A stretch of 64,000 bases of DNA from Candidatus Zhuqueibacterota bacterium (GCA_029262005.1 JAJDAG010000180.1:1-64000), one strand, 5' to 3'. Positions 35,844 to 45,617 are shown, numbered from the stretch's first letter. The notes: generated by a model not told the origin, from the sequence alone. A program made the numbers and translations.

Positions 35844-38351
35844 CTAACTGTGTCGCTTTCTCCTGGCTGTCAGCACCACATTACGCAGTGCACGCTCGTT
35901 TTTGGCTCGCAGCCACTTCCGTTCAAAGTGGGAATCCTGGACAATCTGGGCAATGGCCGAAAGTGCGCGAAGATGAAAATCACGCTCATCTCTTGTTCCC
36001 ACCAGTACAAATATTGTCTGAACCATGGGCGCCGCTTCGGAAAATCGAATGCCTTCTTTGCAGCGGATCAGCAAAATATCAAATGTATGAGAACCATCGA
36101 CAATGACATGCGGCAAAGCGAAACCGGGAGTCAGGGCTGCACTGTTTTCCCGCTCTCTTTCCATAAGCAAATCATAAATAATATCCGCATTAACAGACAG
36201 GCCGGGGGATAAAGCATCTGCTGCAAGTTTAAAAAGCTGTTCAACTGTCATGGAACCTTCGATATCAAGAACAATGCCGCCGGAAACAATTTGGTCAAAT
36301 CGATCCCTGAGAACATCCTCTTTTTCCCTGATAATCTGTTTCACCTCTGTTTCCAATGAACCGGTGACAAGCTCTTTTGCGGTGACCTTTTCGACGAGGT
36401 GGAGTAACTCCTCCTCTCTATTTGCATCAAAACGCAAGGCAACATGTTCAAGACTGGGCAATGAACCAACTACAGACAATGAATCGCCTACTTCCAGGCG
36501 CGTATAACCGTGGCAAAGCAACATTTGACCACGCCTGCGCACGGATAAAATATGGACATCCAAAGGTAAACGCAGATCGCGCAAAGCCATGCCCTTTATG
36601 TTCGGGTTACGGATTTCAATCTCAACCACATCCTGATTCTCGTTCATGCCAAGCAAAAGAGATGCGGCTGCAGGTGAGCGCACAAAGTGGTCCAGTAAAC
36701 TGACAATAGCCGTGCCCGGATCAACCACCAGGACACCCAGTTTACGAAAACGCTCCATATTCGCATGATCATTTAGGCGCACAATCAAATTATCGGTTCC
36801 AAAGTGCTCATAAGCAATTTCACAAATTTGAAAATTTTCATCATCTGAAAGCATGGCAACAATCGTTTCAGCTTGCTGAGCATCAAGTTTGCTCATTTCT
36901 CTCAGGCTTAATTCTGAAATGGGGTGAATGTCAACATCGGCACTTTCACCAAAAGCCTCAATGTACCTGACTTTTCTAGATGCGACTTTTACTTCCCAAC
37001 CGTGTGACTGTAATTGACGTGCCAGTGCAAGAGACTGGCTTTCCAAACCAAAAATAATGGCATCTTGCACGCCGTCAAACGCCATTGTTTCCGCCTTTGG
37101 ATGCGCTTCGCCGACCCGGTTTATCGCCCATTTAAAAAAGGGCGGACCCATGATCTGATTCAAGACGATAACGGAAATAATAATGGTAGCAAAAGCAGCG
37201 CCCCACTCGGGAAATTCTACAGTGACTTCTTTTGCCAGACCAAGCCCAACACCAGCCTGAGTGATATAAGCCATCCAACTGATGCGATTATGACTTGCCG
37301 GATCTCCAGCCAGAACACCGCCTGTAAATGAGCCCACAAATATGGCGGCAACGCGAACAGCGAAAAGGGTCAAGGCAATTGGCCATGTTTTAATCAAAAT
37401 ATCCAGCGCCAGTGACGCTCCGGTCAGAGTAAAAAAAGCAATGTAAACAGGAAGCCCGACATCATGCAGAATTTGTAAAAATTCCGTTCGATATCGGCTG
37501 TAGTTGGTCGTTAGAAAGCCGCCAATCATACAGATGAGCAAAGGCTCCAACAATATTTCAAAGGGAAAGTGCTCGTGGCTAAAACTTCGCAATTCCCCTG
37601 AAATGAAGAAGACAGCATAGCCAACCAACAAAATTGCACCCGTTTTCACTACTTTTTGAAAAGGGCAGGCAAGAAGCAACTGCAGGACCTTACCGACAAG
37701 ATAGCCAAAAACCAGCGACAGCGTCAATTCGACCAACATCAAAAAGACAAGGCTCAAATTCAGGCCAAGGTTGGTTAGTAACGCATCTGCAATCGATGAG
37801 TTGACGGCAAACAGGGTGATAACAACAACGTCCATGATTACGGTCACACCCAAAGCAGTTTGTGTAAAAGGCCCCTTCGCCCGCAGCTCATTCACTACAG
37901 CGATAGCAGAAGAGGGTGAACGCGCAACCAGAATTGCGCCTGCTAAAATAGAAATCGCGACCCGCCCGGTAACCGACATATCCTGCATAAACGGAATATA
38001 GTCACCCAACATAAACATGACGATGCTGCCAATGGAAAAAGTGCTCGCTACCAGGCAAATCGTGACCCAGCGAATGCTCTTGAAACGGCTTCTGAGTTCT
38101 TTCAGATAGAGCTCGCTCCCTGCAGCAAACGCGATGTAAGCCAGCGCCATTTCATCAACAAAGCGCAGATGTTCAGTTGCCGCTGCGGGTATCAATCCCA
38201 AAAAATAAGGACCGGCAATGAGTCCGGTAAAAAGAAAACCACTGATCAAAGGAAGATTGGCCTTCACGAAGATATTGCCGATCTGCCGTGACGCAAGCGA
38301 GATCACAGAAAACCCAGCAATAAATATAATTAGTTCAGAATAACTGACCAT
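35844..38351 (-). CDS. Cation:proton antiporter with RCK and PTS EIIA-like domains
   Basis: 835 residues. An N-terminal CPA2-type exchanger of about 12 helices (1-400) starts MVSYSELIIFIAGFSVIS, with RSPSSAIAVVNELRAKGPFTQ typical of this class. A TrkA-N/RCK nucleotide-binding domain follows (about 425-540, DAIIFGLESQSLALARQL), then TrkA-C (about 555-640). The C-terminus is a PTS EIIA type-2 domain (about 690-835) with the phosphorylatable His748 in FALPHVIVDG. It exchanges Na+ or K+ for protons, and the EIIA domain could link transport to phosphotransfer or to its stress relatives. It is a single gene in its own unit. Confidence 0.88.
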   Translation of the reverse strand: MVSYSELIIFIAGFSVISLASRQIGNIFVKANLPLISGFLFTGLIAGPYFLGLIPAAATEHLRFVDEMALAYIAFAAGSELYLKELRSRFKSIRWVTICLVASTFSIGSIVMFMLGDYIPFMQDMSVTGRVAISILAGAILVARSPSSAIAVVNELRAKGPFTQTALGVTVIMDVVVITLFAVNSSIADALLTNLGLNLSLVFLMLVELTLSLVFGYLVGKVLQLLLACPFQKVVKTGAILLVGYAVFFISGELRSFSHEHFPFEILLEPLLICMIGGFLTTNYSRYRTEFLQILHDVGLPVYIAFFTLTGASLALDILIKTWPIALTLFAVRVAAIFVGSFTGGVLAGDPASHNRISWMAYITQAGVGLGLAKEVTVEFPEWGAAFATIIISVIVLNQIMGPPFFKWAINRVGEAHPKAETMAFDGVQDAIIFGLESQSLALARQLQSHGWEVKVASRKVRYIEAFGESADVDIHPISELSLREMSKLDAQQAETIVAMLSDDENFQICEIAYEHFGTDNLIVRLNDHANMERFRKLGVLVVDPGTAIVSLLDHFVRSPAAASLLLGMNENQDVVEIEIRNPNIKGMALRDLRLPLDVHILSVRRRGQMLLCHGYTRLEVGDSLSVVGSLPSLEHVALRFDANREEELLHLVEKVTAKELVTGSLETEVKQIIREKEDVLRDRFDQIVSGGIVLDIEGSMTVEQLFKLAADALSPGLSVNADIIYDLLMERERENSAALTPGFALPHVIVDGSHTFDILLIRCKEGIRFSEAAPMVQTIFVLVGTRDERDFHLRALSAIAQIVQDSHFERKWLRAKNERALRNVVLTARRKRHS

Positions 38352-38650
38352 AGCACTCGCAACGTTTCTACTTATAAATTAGATTTGGGGTATAGCAGGG
38401 CTTTCCTAAAAATCCATTGAGCCAGGCTTGGCATACCCGGGAACTTTTTTACAGATATATTTTAAGGGCTGGTGCACAGGACAAAGCATGCGTACTTTTT
38501 CAGACATCCCTGACTTCTGTTATATTTGGTAACACTGTTGTATTACAAGCAATGAATCGAGCGGATTTGCTCGTCAGCTCATTCTCCCCATTTGTACCAG
38601 CACAACCTGCGAATTGGCAAAACCATGTGCGACAACCCCAAAATCAGCCA
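38352..38650. other. Intergenic region
   Basis: 299 bp between the antiporter and the phosphatase genes, both on the minus strand. I see no RNA gene, terminator or convincing promoter. A plus-strand frame of 108 codons here overlaps the phosphatase gene and lacks coding features. Confidence 0.4.
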
Positions 38651-41293
38651 TTATGCCAAAGGCTCATCACTGTTTTTTTTCCGGTCTTTCGGACTGGCAC
38701 TTTTACGCTTAATTACCAACACCGTATAATCATCCACGGGTAAAAATCCATGGTAAAAATCCTGCAAATCATCTATTAAAGAGCTCAAAATTTCAGATGC
38801 GGCTTTTTCACGCACACTTCGTATGGTTTCAATGACCCGCTCGGTGCTGTAAAAAACAGTGCCTTCGCCGGCATCCTGGCTCTGCCGTGCCGCCTCCTCC
38901 ACACCATCAGTAAAAAATACCATTGCATCCCCATCCTGCAATTTTAATTTGGCGATCTCTAGTGTCTGCTCAAAAAAAACGCCTCCGCGTTCAATGCCAA
39001 TGCCCAAACCGTTTTTCCGTATCTCCTGAATCTCTTCTGTAAAAGACCCAGGCACGAACAGAGGTAGCGTGTGGCCAGCGCGGACAAAGCGAACTGCAGC
39101 TTTGCTTGTATCAAGAATACCAAGAATCGCAGTAACAAACACTTGCCTGTCCATAACGTGGTCGGAAAAATAGCGATTCAAACGGCAGGCAATTTCGTCG
39201 GGTTTATCTGTGAACTCAGGCGAGTAGCGGAGCAAACTGATGAACTGTGCCATATAAAAAGCGGCAGAAGTCCCTTTCCCGGACACATCACCAATGGCAA
39301 ATAAGTATTTGCCACCACCGATTGGCACGACGTCATAAAAATCACCCCCCACCTCATTCGCAGTTTGCAAAGTCGCCGCAATTTCAAATCCAGCTATATC
39401 CGGAAGCTTGCGGGGCAGCAGATCGAGTTGCACCTGGCGTGCGATAGCCAACTCATGTTCCAACCGTTCTTTTTCCCGTGCTTCATCAATGGAAACGCTT
39501 AATCTACTACTCATCTGGTTAAATCGATCGGCCAGTTCGACAAACTCATCTTTCCCCTCAATATGCAGCTTGTAATCAAGGTTGCCTGCGGAAATTTCAT
39601 GAATACCGTCTTTCAACTGACGAAACTTTTGTACAATCATTTTGTTGATTTCAGCGCCGAATTTCACCATACGTCGCGTCACCGAATAATTTACAACGGA
39701 GTAAACCAACGCCAGCAAAATCATGTAACTCAGTAGGGGTTTGCTAAACATATCAAAGCCCGGTGCCATTAAAATATCAAAAGCAAAAAAACCTGCCGGC
39801 TGCAAACGATGATCGAGGACATCGGCAATAACGCGGCCAATAGCCAAATTTCTGTTATTTAACAACTCACGGCTTATTGCCTCTTCTATTGAGTTTCGCT
39901 CCCCGGTGTGCAGGCCGATGGCTGCTGTGACTGCATTTTCGCTACGTCGAGAAAACAGAGCAAAGGGGAAAATATGAAATTTTCGCCATGCAGAACTGAT
40001 GCCGACGTGGCTCGAAAAATAATAAAGATACGACTCCCAATTGGGCGGCTGGTAAGGATAAGCAACCAACTGCGAGCCCGCCAGAACCGCGGTCTGTTTT
40101 GCCACAACCGCAATAAAACTTGAGTCCAGCCTGACCAGATAGAGTTGTTCGCCCCCCGCTTCATCCTGACTGTTCTCTTCTGTTTTAAAAACAAAATAGT
40201 CTGCTGCTGTGCTGTCGCTCCATCCATTTGCCTGTTCAATTATCAGAGTCCCTTCACGTGGAAAGTCTCCTTGAAAATCGAGCGGTCGATAACCGGGTAG
40301 TTTAATTTCAGCCACACCGTCCAGATTCAACTGAACCCAATATTGCGGTGGCGCAACTTCACCGGAAGCAATCAAATCGATGGTTCCGAATATAGCTTTT
40401 CGGACTTTTTCAGCCTGCCAACCTGCCATAAAAAGATAGAAAATAATAACTAACATTGTCGCCTGAATAAGCTGGGGAAATGTCGACTGAAAAAACGTCG
40501 ATATCGCCAGTTTCCGGGAAAGGCTGGCAAAATTGTAGACCAAAACAATCGGAATTTTAACGAGAATAGCGAGCAAATACAGCTTGAAGGCCGTGACCGT
40601 CAACCAGGGGGCGCCATACAAAAGATGCGACTCAATGACTCGCTGCGCGCCCTCAATTTTGAACGGCTCCCAGTTAAGTACACCGCGGAAAAGTAAAATA
40701 CCGGCAATTAAGTAAAGCCAGCACTCTGCCTGCGTCAGCTCCTCAAGCCATTTCGTCCTTCTCAAGAAGAAAATAAATAAAACAAGCTGCACGATATAGG
40801 CAGGAATAAAGCCACCACTTTCTACTATTCCAATAGCCGCCCAGGCGATAAGTGTAAAAATGACAAGCGGACGTTTCTTGTCCGCCTGATTCATCAAGAT
40901 GAGAGTCCCGACACCTAGCACCGACAGTGCCATCGTATTGAGGTGAACATGGGCAAGAAAGGCGGTGAGTTGCGTATCAGATGTACTGTAAAAATATCTG
41001 AGAATAGCCGAATCGAGCGAAAATAGCAAAAAGAGCAAACCGACAATTAATTCAAAAGGCGGTTTTAATCTGGCAATCAGCGCCCGGATCAAAATCAACC
41101 ACATTACAAAGTGTATTACAAAAACAGCTCCGCCAAACTCCCGGGCAATATTGGCAGGAAAAAAGAAGAAATAAAAAGTGAGCAGCCAAAGAGGAAAATA
41201 TAGGAACAAGCGAGAATTAGAGATATTTTGAAGGTTTAGCTTCTGCACGAAGTCTTGAAATCTCAAGTGTAGACTGAAATCATGTCTTTTCAT
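38651..41293 (-). CDS. Membrane-anchored SpoIIE/RsbU-type PP2C phosphatase
   Basis: 880 residues. The first 300 hold about eight hydrophobic helices, followed by an extracytoplasmic stretch (about 300-520), a further helix (about 530-550), HAMP (about 555-615) and a PP2C SpoIIE domain (about 620-860). Catalytic metal-binding motifs are visible: EVGGDFYDVVPIGG, AIGDVSGKGTSAAFYMA, RAGHTLPL, FFTDGVEEA and DDYTVLVI. Such enzymes dephosphorylate STAS anti-sigma-factor antagonists. No STAS or kinase gene is adjacent; the nearest STAS protein is encoded at 45618-46310. The unusually large polytopic N-terminus is not one I recognise. Confidence 0.88.
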   Translation of the reverse strand: MKRHDFSLHLRFQDFVQKLNLQNISNSRLFLYFPLWLLTFYFFFFPANIAREFGGAVFVIHFVMWLILIRALIARLKPPFELIVGLLFLLFSLDSAILRYFYSTSDTQLTAFLAHVHLNTMALSVLGVGTLILMNQADKKRPLVIFTLIAWAAIGIVESGGFIPAYIVQLVLFIFFLRRTKWLEELTQAECWLYLIAGILLFRGVLNWEPFKIEGAQRVIESHLLYGAPWLTVTAFKLYLLAILVKIPIVLVYNFASLSRKLAISTFFQSTFPQLIQATMLVIIFYLFMAGWQAEKVRKAIFGTIDLIASGEVAPPQYWVQLNLDGVAEIKLPGYRPLDFQGDFPREGTLIIEQANGWSDSTAADYFVFKTEENSQDEAGGEQLYLVRLDSSFIAVVAKQTAVLAGSQLVAYPYQPPNWESYLYYFSSHVGISSAWRKFHIFPFALFSRRSENAVTAAIGLHTGERNSIEEAISRELLNNRNLAIGRVIADVLDHRLQPAGFFAFDILMAPGFDMFSKPLLSYMILLALVYSVVNYSVTRRMVKFGAEINKMIVQKFRQLKDGIHEISAGNLDYKLHIEGKDEFVELADRFNQMSSRLSVSIDEAREKERLEHELAIARQVQLDLLPRKLPDIAGFEIAATLQTANEVGGDFYDVVPIGGGKYLFAIGDVSGKGTSAAFYMAQFISLLRYSPEFTDKPDEIACRLNRYFSDHVMDRQVFVTAILGILDTSKAAVRFVRAGHTLPLFVPGSFTEEIQEIRKNGLGIGIERGGVFFEQTLEIAKLKLQDGDAMVFFTDGVEEAARQSQDAGEGTVFYSTERVIETIRSVREKAASEILSSLIDDLQDFYHGFLPVDDYTVLVIKRKSASPKDRKKNSDEPLA

Positions 41294-41453
41294 AACGGAA
41301 GGTCTTCATACCAAATAATTGGAAAACGTTTTAAACTCAAAATGAAGGCTGCGCTAAGATAGTTTTCGTCAGGATTGCCAGTATGAAATTTACAAATAAT
41401 CTGTTAAGATGTAAATGAAATTCAGGATTCTAAGGTAGGGTTTTCAAAAAAAG

Positions 41454-41524
41454 CTGGGGTGCCGGGATTCGAACCCCGATTACACGAGCCAGAGTCGCGT
41501 GTCTTGCCGTTGGACCACACCCCA
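41454..41524 (-). tRNA. tRNA-Gln (anticodon CTG)
   Basis: On the minus strand the acceptor TGGGGTG pairs with CACCCCA, then discriminator G. The D arm, anticodon loop CTCTGGC (anticodon CTG) and T loop TTCGAAT are present; the T stem has one mismatch (G50-G64). CCA is not encoded. It lies 46 bp past the gltX stop and is followed by a T-run. Confidence 0.93.
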
Positions 41525-41570
41525 GTTTTTTACGATTAAACTTCTATAAAATCAGAATAAGAACATAGTT

Positions 41571-43061
41571 TCAGGCTGCGTTTATAGTGGAACTGCTGAC
41601 CGGATTCTTTTTCAGATAGGAGATTGCTGCCTGCAATCGCCTCAAGACAGTATCTTTTCCCAGCAATTCCATAATCTCGAACATACCTGGCGTTGCCGCA
41701 ATACCAGTTACTGCCAGGCGCAAGGGTTGCAAAATCTTTCCAGCGCCAACTTGAAGTTCCTCGGCATAACCGCGTATTACAGCCTCAATCTCTTCAATAG
41801 AAAACAAAGCAATGGTACCCAGGCGTTGTTGTATTTGCTCAAAGCGGGTAATCTGGTCTGCTGCTTTCCAGTGCTTATTCAAAGCCTTTTGATCGTAACT
41901 TTCCGGATCCTTAAAAAAATATCCTGTCATCTCCCCGATTTCCGACAAGCGCTTTATACGAGGCTGGATGAGCTCAGACATTCTTCTCAGATAGGCAGAA
42001 TCTTTAGAGATAAAAAGTTCATCAATCGCGTTGGTATTGAGCAATTGCGCAGTGACTAATTGGTAGAATTCACTTTGTTCCAACGCATTAAGATATTGCC
42101 CATTCATCCATTCCAGCTTTTTCTCATCGAAAACAGCACTTTTCTTTTGAATACCCTTTTCAGAAAACGTGTCAACAAGTTCATCCCGACTGAACAACTC
42201 CCTGTCATCGCCGGAAGACCAGCCCAACAGGGTTAAAAAGTTTAACATGGCCACAGACAGGTAACCGGCTTTCTCATACTCACCGATGGCTGTGGCACCG
42301 TGTCTTTTGCTCAGTCGTTGCTTGTCCTTTCCCAGGATGAGTGGTAGGTGGCAATATTTCGGCAAGTCCCAACCCAGAGCATGATAAATTTGAATATGTT
42401 TTGGAGTATTTGATAAGTGATCATCGCCACGGAGAATGTGGCTGATTTGCATTTCGTGATCATCTACAACCACAGCCAGGTGATAAGTTGGATAGCCATC
42501 CGAACGTCTAATTATGAAGTCATCAAGTTGGCTGTGTTCGACTGTTATTTCACCATAAACGGCATCAACGAATTTTGTCTTTCCTTCCGGCAGCAACAAG
42601 CGAACTGCGTACGGCATCTCGGCCTTGTCGTAGGTTTGAATTTCACTTTGGGTAAGGTGGTTGCAACGACGGTCGTGGTTATAGCGATAATCGCGGTTTT
42701 CAGATTTCGCAAGCTGTCGATTTGCTTCTATTTCATCTTTAGTGCAATAGCACTTATAAGCTCTACCGCAATCGATCAGTTGATTAACGAATTCATCATA
42801 GACTTCGAGACGCTTGGACTGAAACACAACATCGTCGTCCCAGTCCAGTCCTAACCAAGACATGCCATCAAGAATGGCAGCAACCATGTCTTCACCGGAA
42901 CGAGCGGCATCCGTATCTTCAATCCGCAGCAGAAAATTACCGCCGTATTTTTTTGCAAAAAGCCAATTAAAAATGGCCGTTCGCGCACCCCCAACATGCA
43001 AATACCCGGTAGGACTCGGGGCAAACCGAACTCTGACTTTTTCTCCTGGTTCTACAAACAC
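41571..43061 (-). CDS. gltX: Glutamyl-tRNA synthetase
   Basis: About 496 residues from a GTG at 43061 with GGTGG 4-9 nt upstream. The frame remains open upstream to 43139, but that would run into tRNA-Ser(GCT), so it is rejected. The start of the fold reads RVRFAPSPTGYLHVGGART, the HIGH-type motif is YLHVGG, and the KMSKS-type motif is KQRLSKRHGA. The enzyme charges tRNA-Glu; in organisms without GlnRS it also charges tRNA-Gln for amidation by GatCAB. Its tight linkage to tRNA-Gln(CTG) is suggestive of that second role. Confidence 0.95.
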   Translation of the reverse strand: MFVEPGEKVRVRFAPSPTGYLHVGGARTAIFNWLFAKKYGGNFLLRIEDTDAARSGEDMVAAILDGMSWLGLDWDDDVVFQSKRLEVYDEFVNQLIDCGRAYKCYCTKDEIEANRQLAKSENRDYRYNHDRRCNHLTQSEIQTYDKAEMPYAVRLLLPEGKTKFVDAVYGEITVEHSQLDDFIIRRSDGYPTYHLAVVVDDHEMQISHILRGDDHLSNTPKHIQIYHALGWDLPKYCHLPLILGKDKQRLSKRHGATAIGEYEKAGYLSVAMLNFLTLLGWSSGDDRELFSRDELVDTFSEKGIQKKSAVFDEKKLEWMNGQYLNALEQSEFYQLVTAQLLNTNAIDELFISKDSAYLRRMSELIQPRIKRLSEIGEMTGYFFKDPESYDQKALNKHWKAADQITRFEQIQQRLGTIALFSIEEIEAVIRGYAEELQVGAGKILQPLRLAVTGIAATPGMFEIMELLGKDTVLRRLQAAISYLKKNPVSSSTINAA

Positions 43062-43084
43062 GATTCCACCACAAATAAAAAAAG

Positions 43085-43171
43085 CGGAGAGGGAGGGATT
43101 CGAACCCTCGGTAGAGTTGCCCCTACGCAGGTTTAGCAAACCTGTGCCTTCAGCCGCTCGGCCACCTCTCC
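43085..43171 (-). tRNA. tRNA-Ser (anticodon GCT)
   Basis: GGAGAGG acceptor pairs with CCTCTCC, then G. The anticodon loop TTGCTAA gives GCT. A long class II variable arm (GTAGGGGCAACTCTAC) is present, as expected for tRNA-Ser. It ends 23 bp before the gltX start, so the two are probably co-transcribed. Confidence 0.96.
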
Positions 43172-43245
43172 GAAAAAAACGACCCTTAAAGAACGAAGAC
43201 CAAAAATATTGATCTGCTCGTCAAACGTCGCATTTCAGTTAGCTG

Positions 43246-43329
43246 CGGAGGGCGAGGGACTCGAACCCCCAAGGGCGCAAACCCGGCGGTTTTCAAGACC
43301 GCTGCCTTACCAATTAGGACTAGCCCTCC
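43246..43329 (-). tRNA. tRNA-Ser (anticodon TGA)
   Basis: GGAGGGC acceptor pairs with GCCCTCC, then G. The anticodon loop CTTGAAA gives TGA, and a class II variable arm (CGGGTTTGCGCCC) is present. It lies 74 bp upstream of tRNA-Ser(GCT) in the same orientation. Confidence 0.94.
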
Positions 43330-43436
43330 TATATTGATTTTAGCTGTGCAATATAGGAAAATACACAGAAGATGTCAACCTGTTTTTGCGTGGAAAAAGC
43401 GGGGGAATATCAACTAAATTTGCGTCCAACCCTGGA

Positions 43437-44540
43437 CTAAAGCCTAACAAACATCTTCCCTGGCAACTGCCGCACCAGGTTCATTAGCTCAAGATTCAAC
43501 AGCCTCGACAGGATTGTCGCAGCAGATTCCCCGGTAGTGTTGGCAATTTGGTCAACATGTGTTGGCTCATTGGAAAGCACAGCCATCACTCTTTTCTGTC
43601 CATCGTCTAAATGAATATCGGGCCTAGTGCGTTCAACACCGGTGAGAATTGGCGATAATGGGACACTGAGCGTGTCCAAGACATCTTCAATGGATGTAAC
43701 GACTGCAGCACCCTCTTTAATCAAAGCATTGGTACCAATGCTTTTTGAGCTGTCTATGTTACCTGGAACCGCGAAGACCTCCCGGTTTTGCTCCAATGCA
43801 ATCGCCGCAGTAATTAATGCACCACTTTTTTGACCCGCTTCAACAACAATGACACCGTGGCTTAAACCACAAATAATGCGGTTCCTGCGCGGAAAGTTTC
43901 CCCGATCCGGACCCGTTCCCATCGGATATTCAGACATAACGACACCACTTTTCTGCATGGCACTGGCGAGTTGTCGGTTTTCTGAAGGATACACCACATC
44001 AATGCCGGAACCGAGCACTGCGAGACTGCGTCCACCACAATTTATAGCACTTCGATGGGCAATGGTGTCTACGCCATAAGCAAGACCGCTTACTACTGTA
44101 ATGCCACGCGCCGCAAGTTCACCGGCAAGTTTTTCCGTAGCTATTTTTCCGTAATTGCTTGGCTGCCTGCTGCCAACGACAGCGACTGAATACTGGTCCG
44201 TTTCAGCAAATTCGCCCATTATAAACAACATTGCTGGTGGATCGTAAATGTGCTTCAGGAGTTTCGGATAGGACTTATCCCAAAAAGAGAGTAGTTGTCC
44301 CCCGGATTTTTTCAAGCGGCCAAGTTGCTCGCGGGCAAACTGCTCGCCCTTATGGTTTTGAATTTTTTGGGCCGTGGAAGCATCAATACCGGGAACAGCA
44401 ATTAACCTGTTTTTTGAGGCACAAAGGACTGCATCTGCGGACCGGAACTGACCGATTAATGCGCGAAGTTTTCCAGCGCCAACACCCGGCACACAGGCCA
44501 ATCTTAGCAGAGCCTCAAGGTTGACCGGGTTGTTCGCCAA
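43437..44540 (-). CDS. dprA: DNA-processing protein DprA
   Basis: 367 residues. N-terminal helix-hairpin-helix-like part (about 10-65), then the Rossmann-like DprA fold (about 75-285) with AVVGSRQPSNYG, VSGLAYGVDTIAHR, AVLGSGIDVVYPSENR and FPRRNRIICGLS. A C-terminal winged helix follows (about 300-367). It loads RecA on incoming single-stranded DNA during transformation. The start is TTG at 44540, backed by AAGAGG 8 nt upstream, which is itself the end of obgE; the two genes are 5 bp apart. No ATG exists near this position. Confidence 0.93.
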   Translation of the reverse strand: MANNPVNLEALLRLACVPGVGAGKLRALIGQFRSADAVLCASKNRLIAVPGIDASTAQKIQNHKGEQFAREQLGRLKKSGGQLLSFWDKSYPKLLKHIYDPPAMLFIMGEFAETDQYSVAVVGSRQPSNYGKIATEKLAGELAARGITVVSGLAYGVDTIAHRSAINCGGRSLAVLGSGIDVVYPSENRQLASAMQKSGVVMSEYPMGTGPDRGNFPRRNRIICGLSHGVIVVEAGQKSGALITAAIALEQNREVFAVPGNIDSSKSIGTNALIKEGAAVVTSIEDVLDTLSVPLSPILTGVERTRPDIHLDDGQKRVMAVLSNEPTHVDQIANTTGESAATILSRLLNLELMNLVRQLPGKMFVRL

Positions 44541-44545
44541 TTGCG

Positions 44546-45526
44546 TTACCTCTTCTGAGCGGCCAAATAGTTCCAGACAAAATCCCTGAGTTCATTAAGC
44601 CCAACGCCTGTAAGGCTTGATATTCTAAAAACAGGAATTCCATTTAAATTCTCACCCTCTTCACAAGCAACATCCGGACATAGATCGTGTTTGGTTAACA
44701 CAACCGCACCCACGCGCGCCGGCAATTCGTCATTGTATTTGCGTAACTCCTGCATCAAAAGCTCGACATCATCATCCACGTTCTCGGAAGAGACATCAAT
44801 AAGAAGCAACAAGAGGGTGGTTCTTTCAATGTGCCGGAGAAACTCATGGCCAAGTCCTTTGCCAACATGTGCACCCTCAATAATTCCGGGAATATCCGCA
44901 ACCACGAAACTGCCAATATCACGATACTTTACAATACCAAGATTAGGACGGAGCGTGGTAAATGGGTAGTCTGCTATCTTAGGTTTTGCAGCAGATATTT
45001 TGGAGATAAGTGTTGACTTGCCGGCATTTGGTAAACCAACCAAGCCTACATCTGCGATAAGTTTTAATTCGAGTTCAAGGACACAAGTTTCACCAAATTC
45101 ACCCGGCTCCCAATCACGAGGTGCACGGTTGGTGGAAGAAACAAAGCGTGCATTACCGCGACCGCCGCGACCGCCTTTTGCTACAATCGCCGTCTCATTG
45201 GCTGCAACCAAATCTACTATTATATCACCCTCAGCGTCCTTGACTACTGTGCCAACAGGAACCTTTATAATCAAATCCTTTCCGCTTTTCCCGTGCATAT
45301 CACTACCCTTTCCGTGTTCAGCACGCTCGGCCTTGTAGGTAGGACGATAACGGAAATCCAAAAGCGTGGTCATGTTCGCTGTCGCCTGCAAGATCACATC
45401 GCCGCCATCACCACCATCACCACCATTTGGCCCACCCTTCGCAACATATTTTTCTCTGCGAAAACTAACGCAACCACTACCGCCATTGCCGGCGGTCACA
45501 CGAATTTTTGTATGATCAACAAACAA
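44546..45526 (-). CDS. obgE: Obg family GTPase
   Basis: 326 residues. The glycine-rich Obg fold (1-158) starts MFVDHTKIRVTAGNGGSGCVSF and includes KGGPNGGDGGDGGDV. The GTPase domain follows with G1 GLPNAGKST, switch region FTTLRPNLG, G3 DIPGIIEGA, G4 TKHD and G5 SS. The optional C-terminal OCT domain is absent. It acts in ribosome assembly and growth control. The start is TTG at 45526, the only start that gives the conserved MFVD N-terminus; no clear ribosome site precedes it. Confidence 0.94.
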   Translation of the reverse strand: MFVDHTKIRVTAGNGGSGCVSFRREKYVAKGGPNGGDGGDGGDVILQATANMTTLLDFRYRPTYKAERAEHGKGSDMHGKSGKDLIIKVPVGTVVKDAEGDIIVDLVAANETAIVAKGGRGGRGNARFVSSTNRAPRDWEPGEFGETCVLELELKLIADVGLVGLPNAGKSTLISKISAAKPKIADYPFTTLRPNLGIVKYRDIGSFVVADIPGIIEGAHVGKGLGHEFLRHIERTTLLLLLIDVSSENVDDDVELLMQELRKYNDELPARVGAVVLTKHDLCPDVACEEGENLNGIPVFRISSLTGVGLNELRDFVWNYLAAQKR

Positions 45527-45617
45527 GAGTGAGAATTAGAAAAGAGTTGATCTGAGCACAAATTGAAAGGCGTTTGCTGGAATTGAAGATGTAGCTCAAA
45601 AAAAACAAAAGGTTCGA

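Noticed and set aside
38417-38743. 108-codon plus-strand frame
   Set aside because: It overlaps the phosphatase 3' end in antisense and lacks a ribosome site or domain.
43062-43139. N-terminal extension of gltX
   Set aside because: It would read through the 3' part of tRNA-Ser(GCT), and the GTG at 43061 with GGTGG gives the normal GluRS N-terminus.
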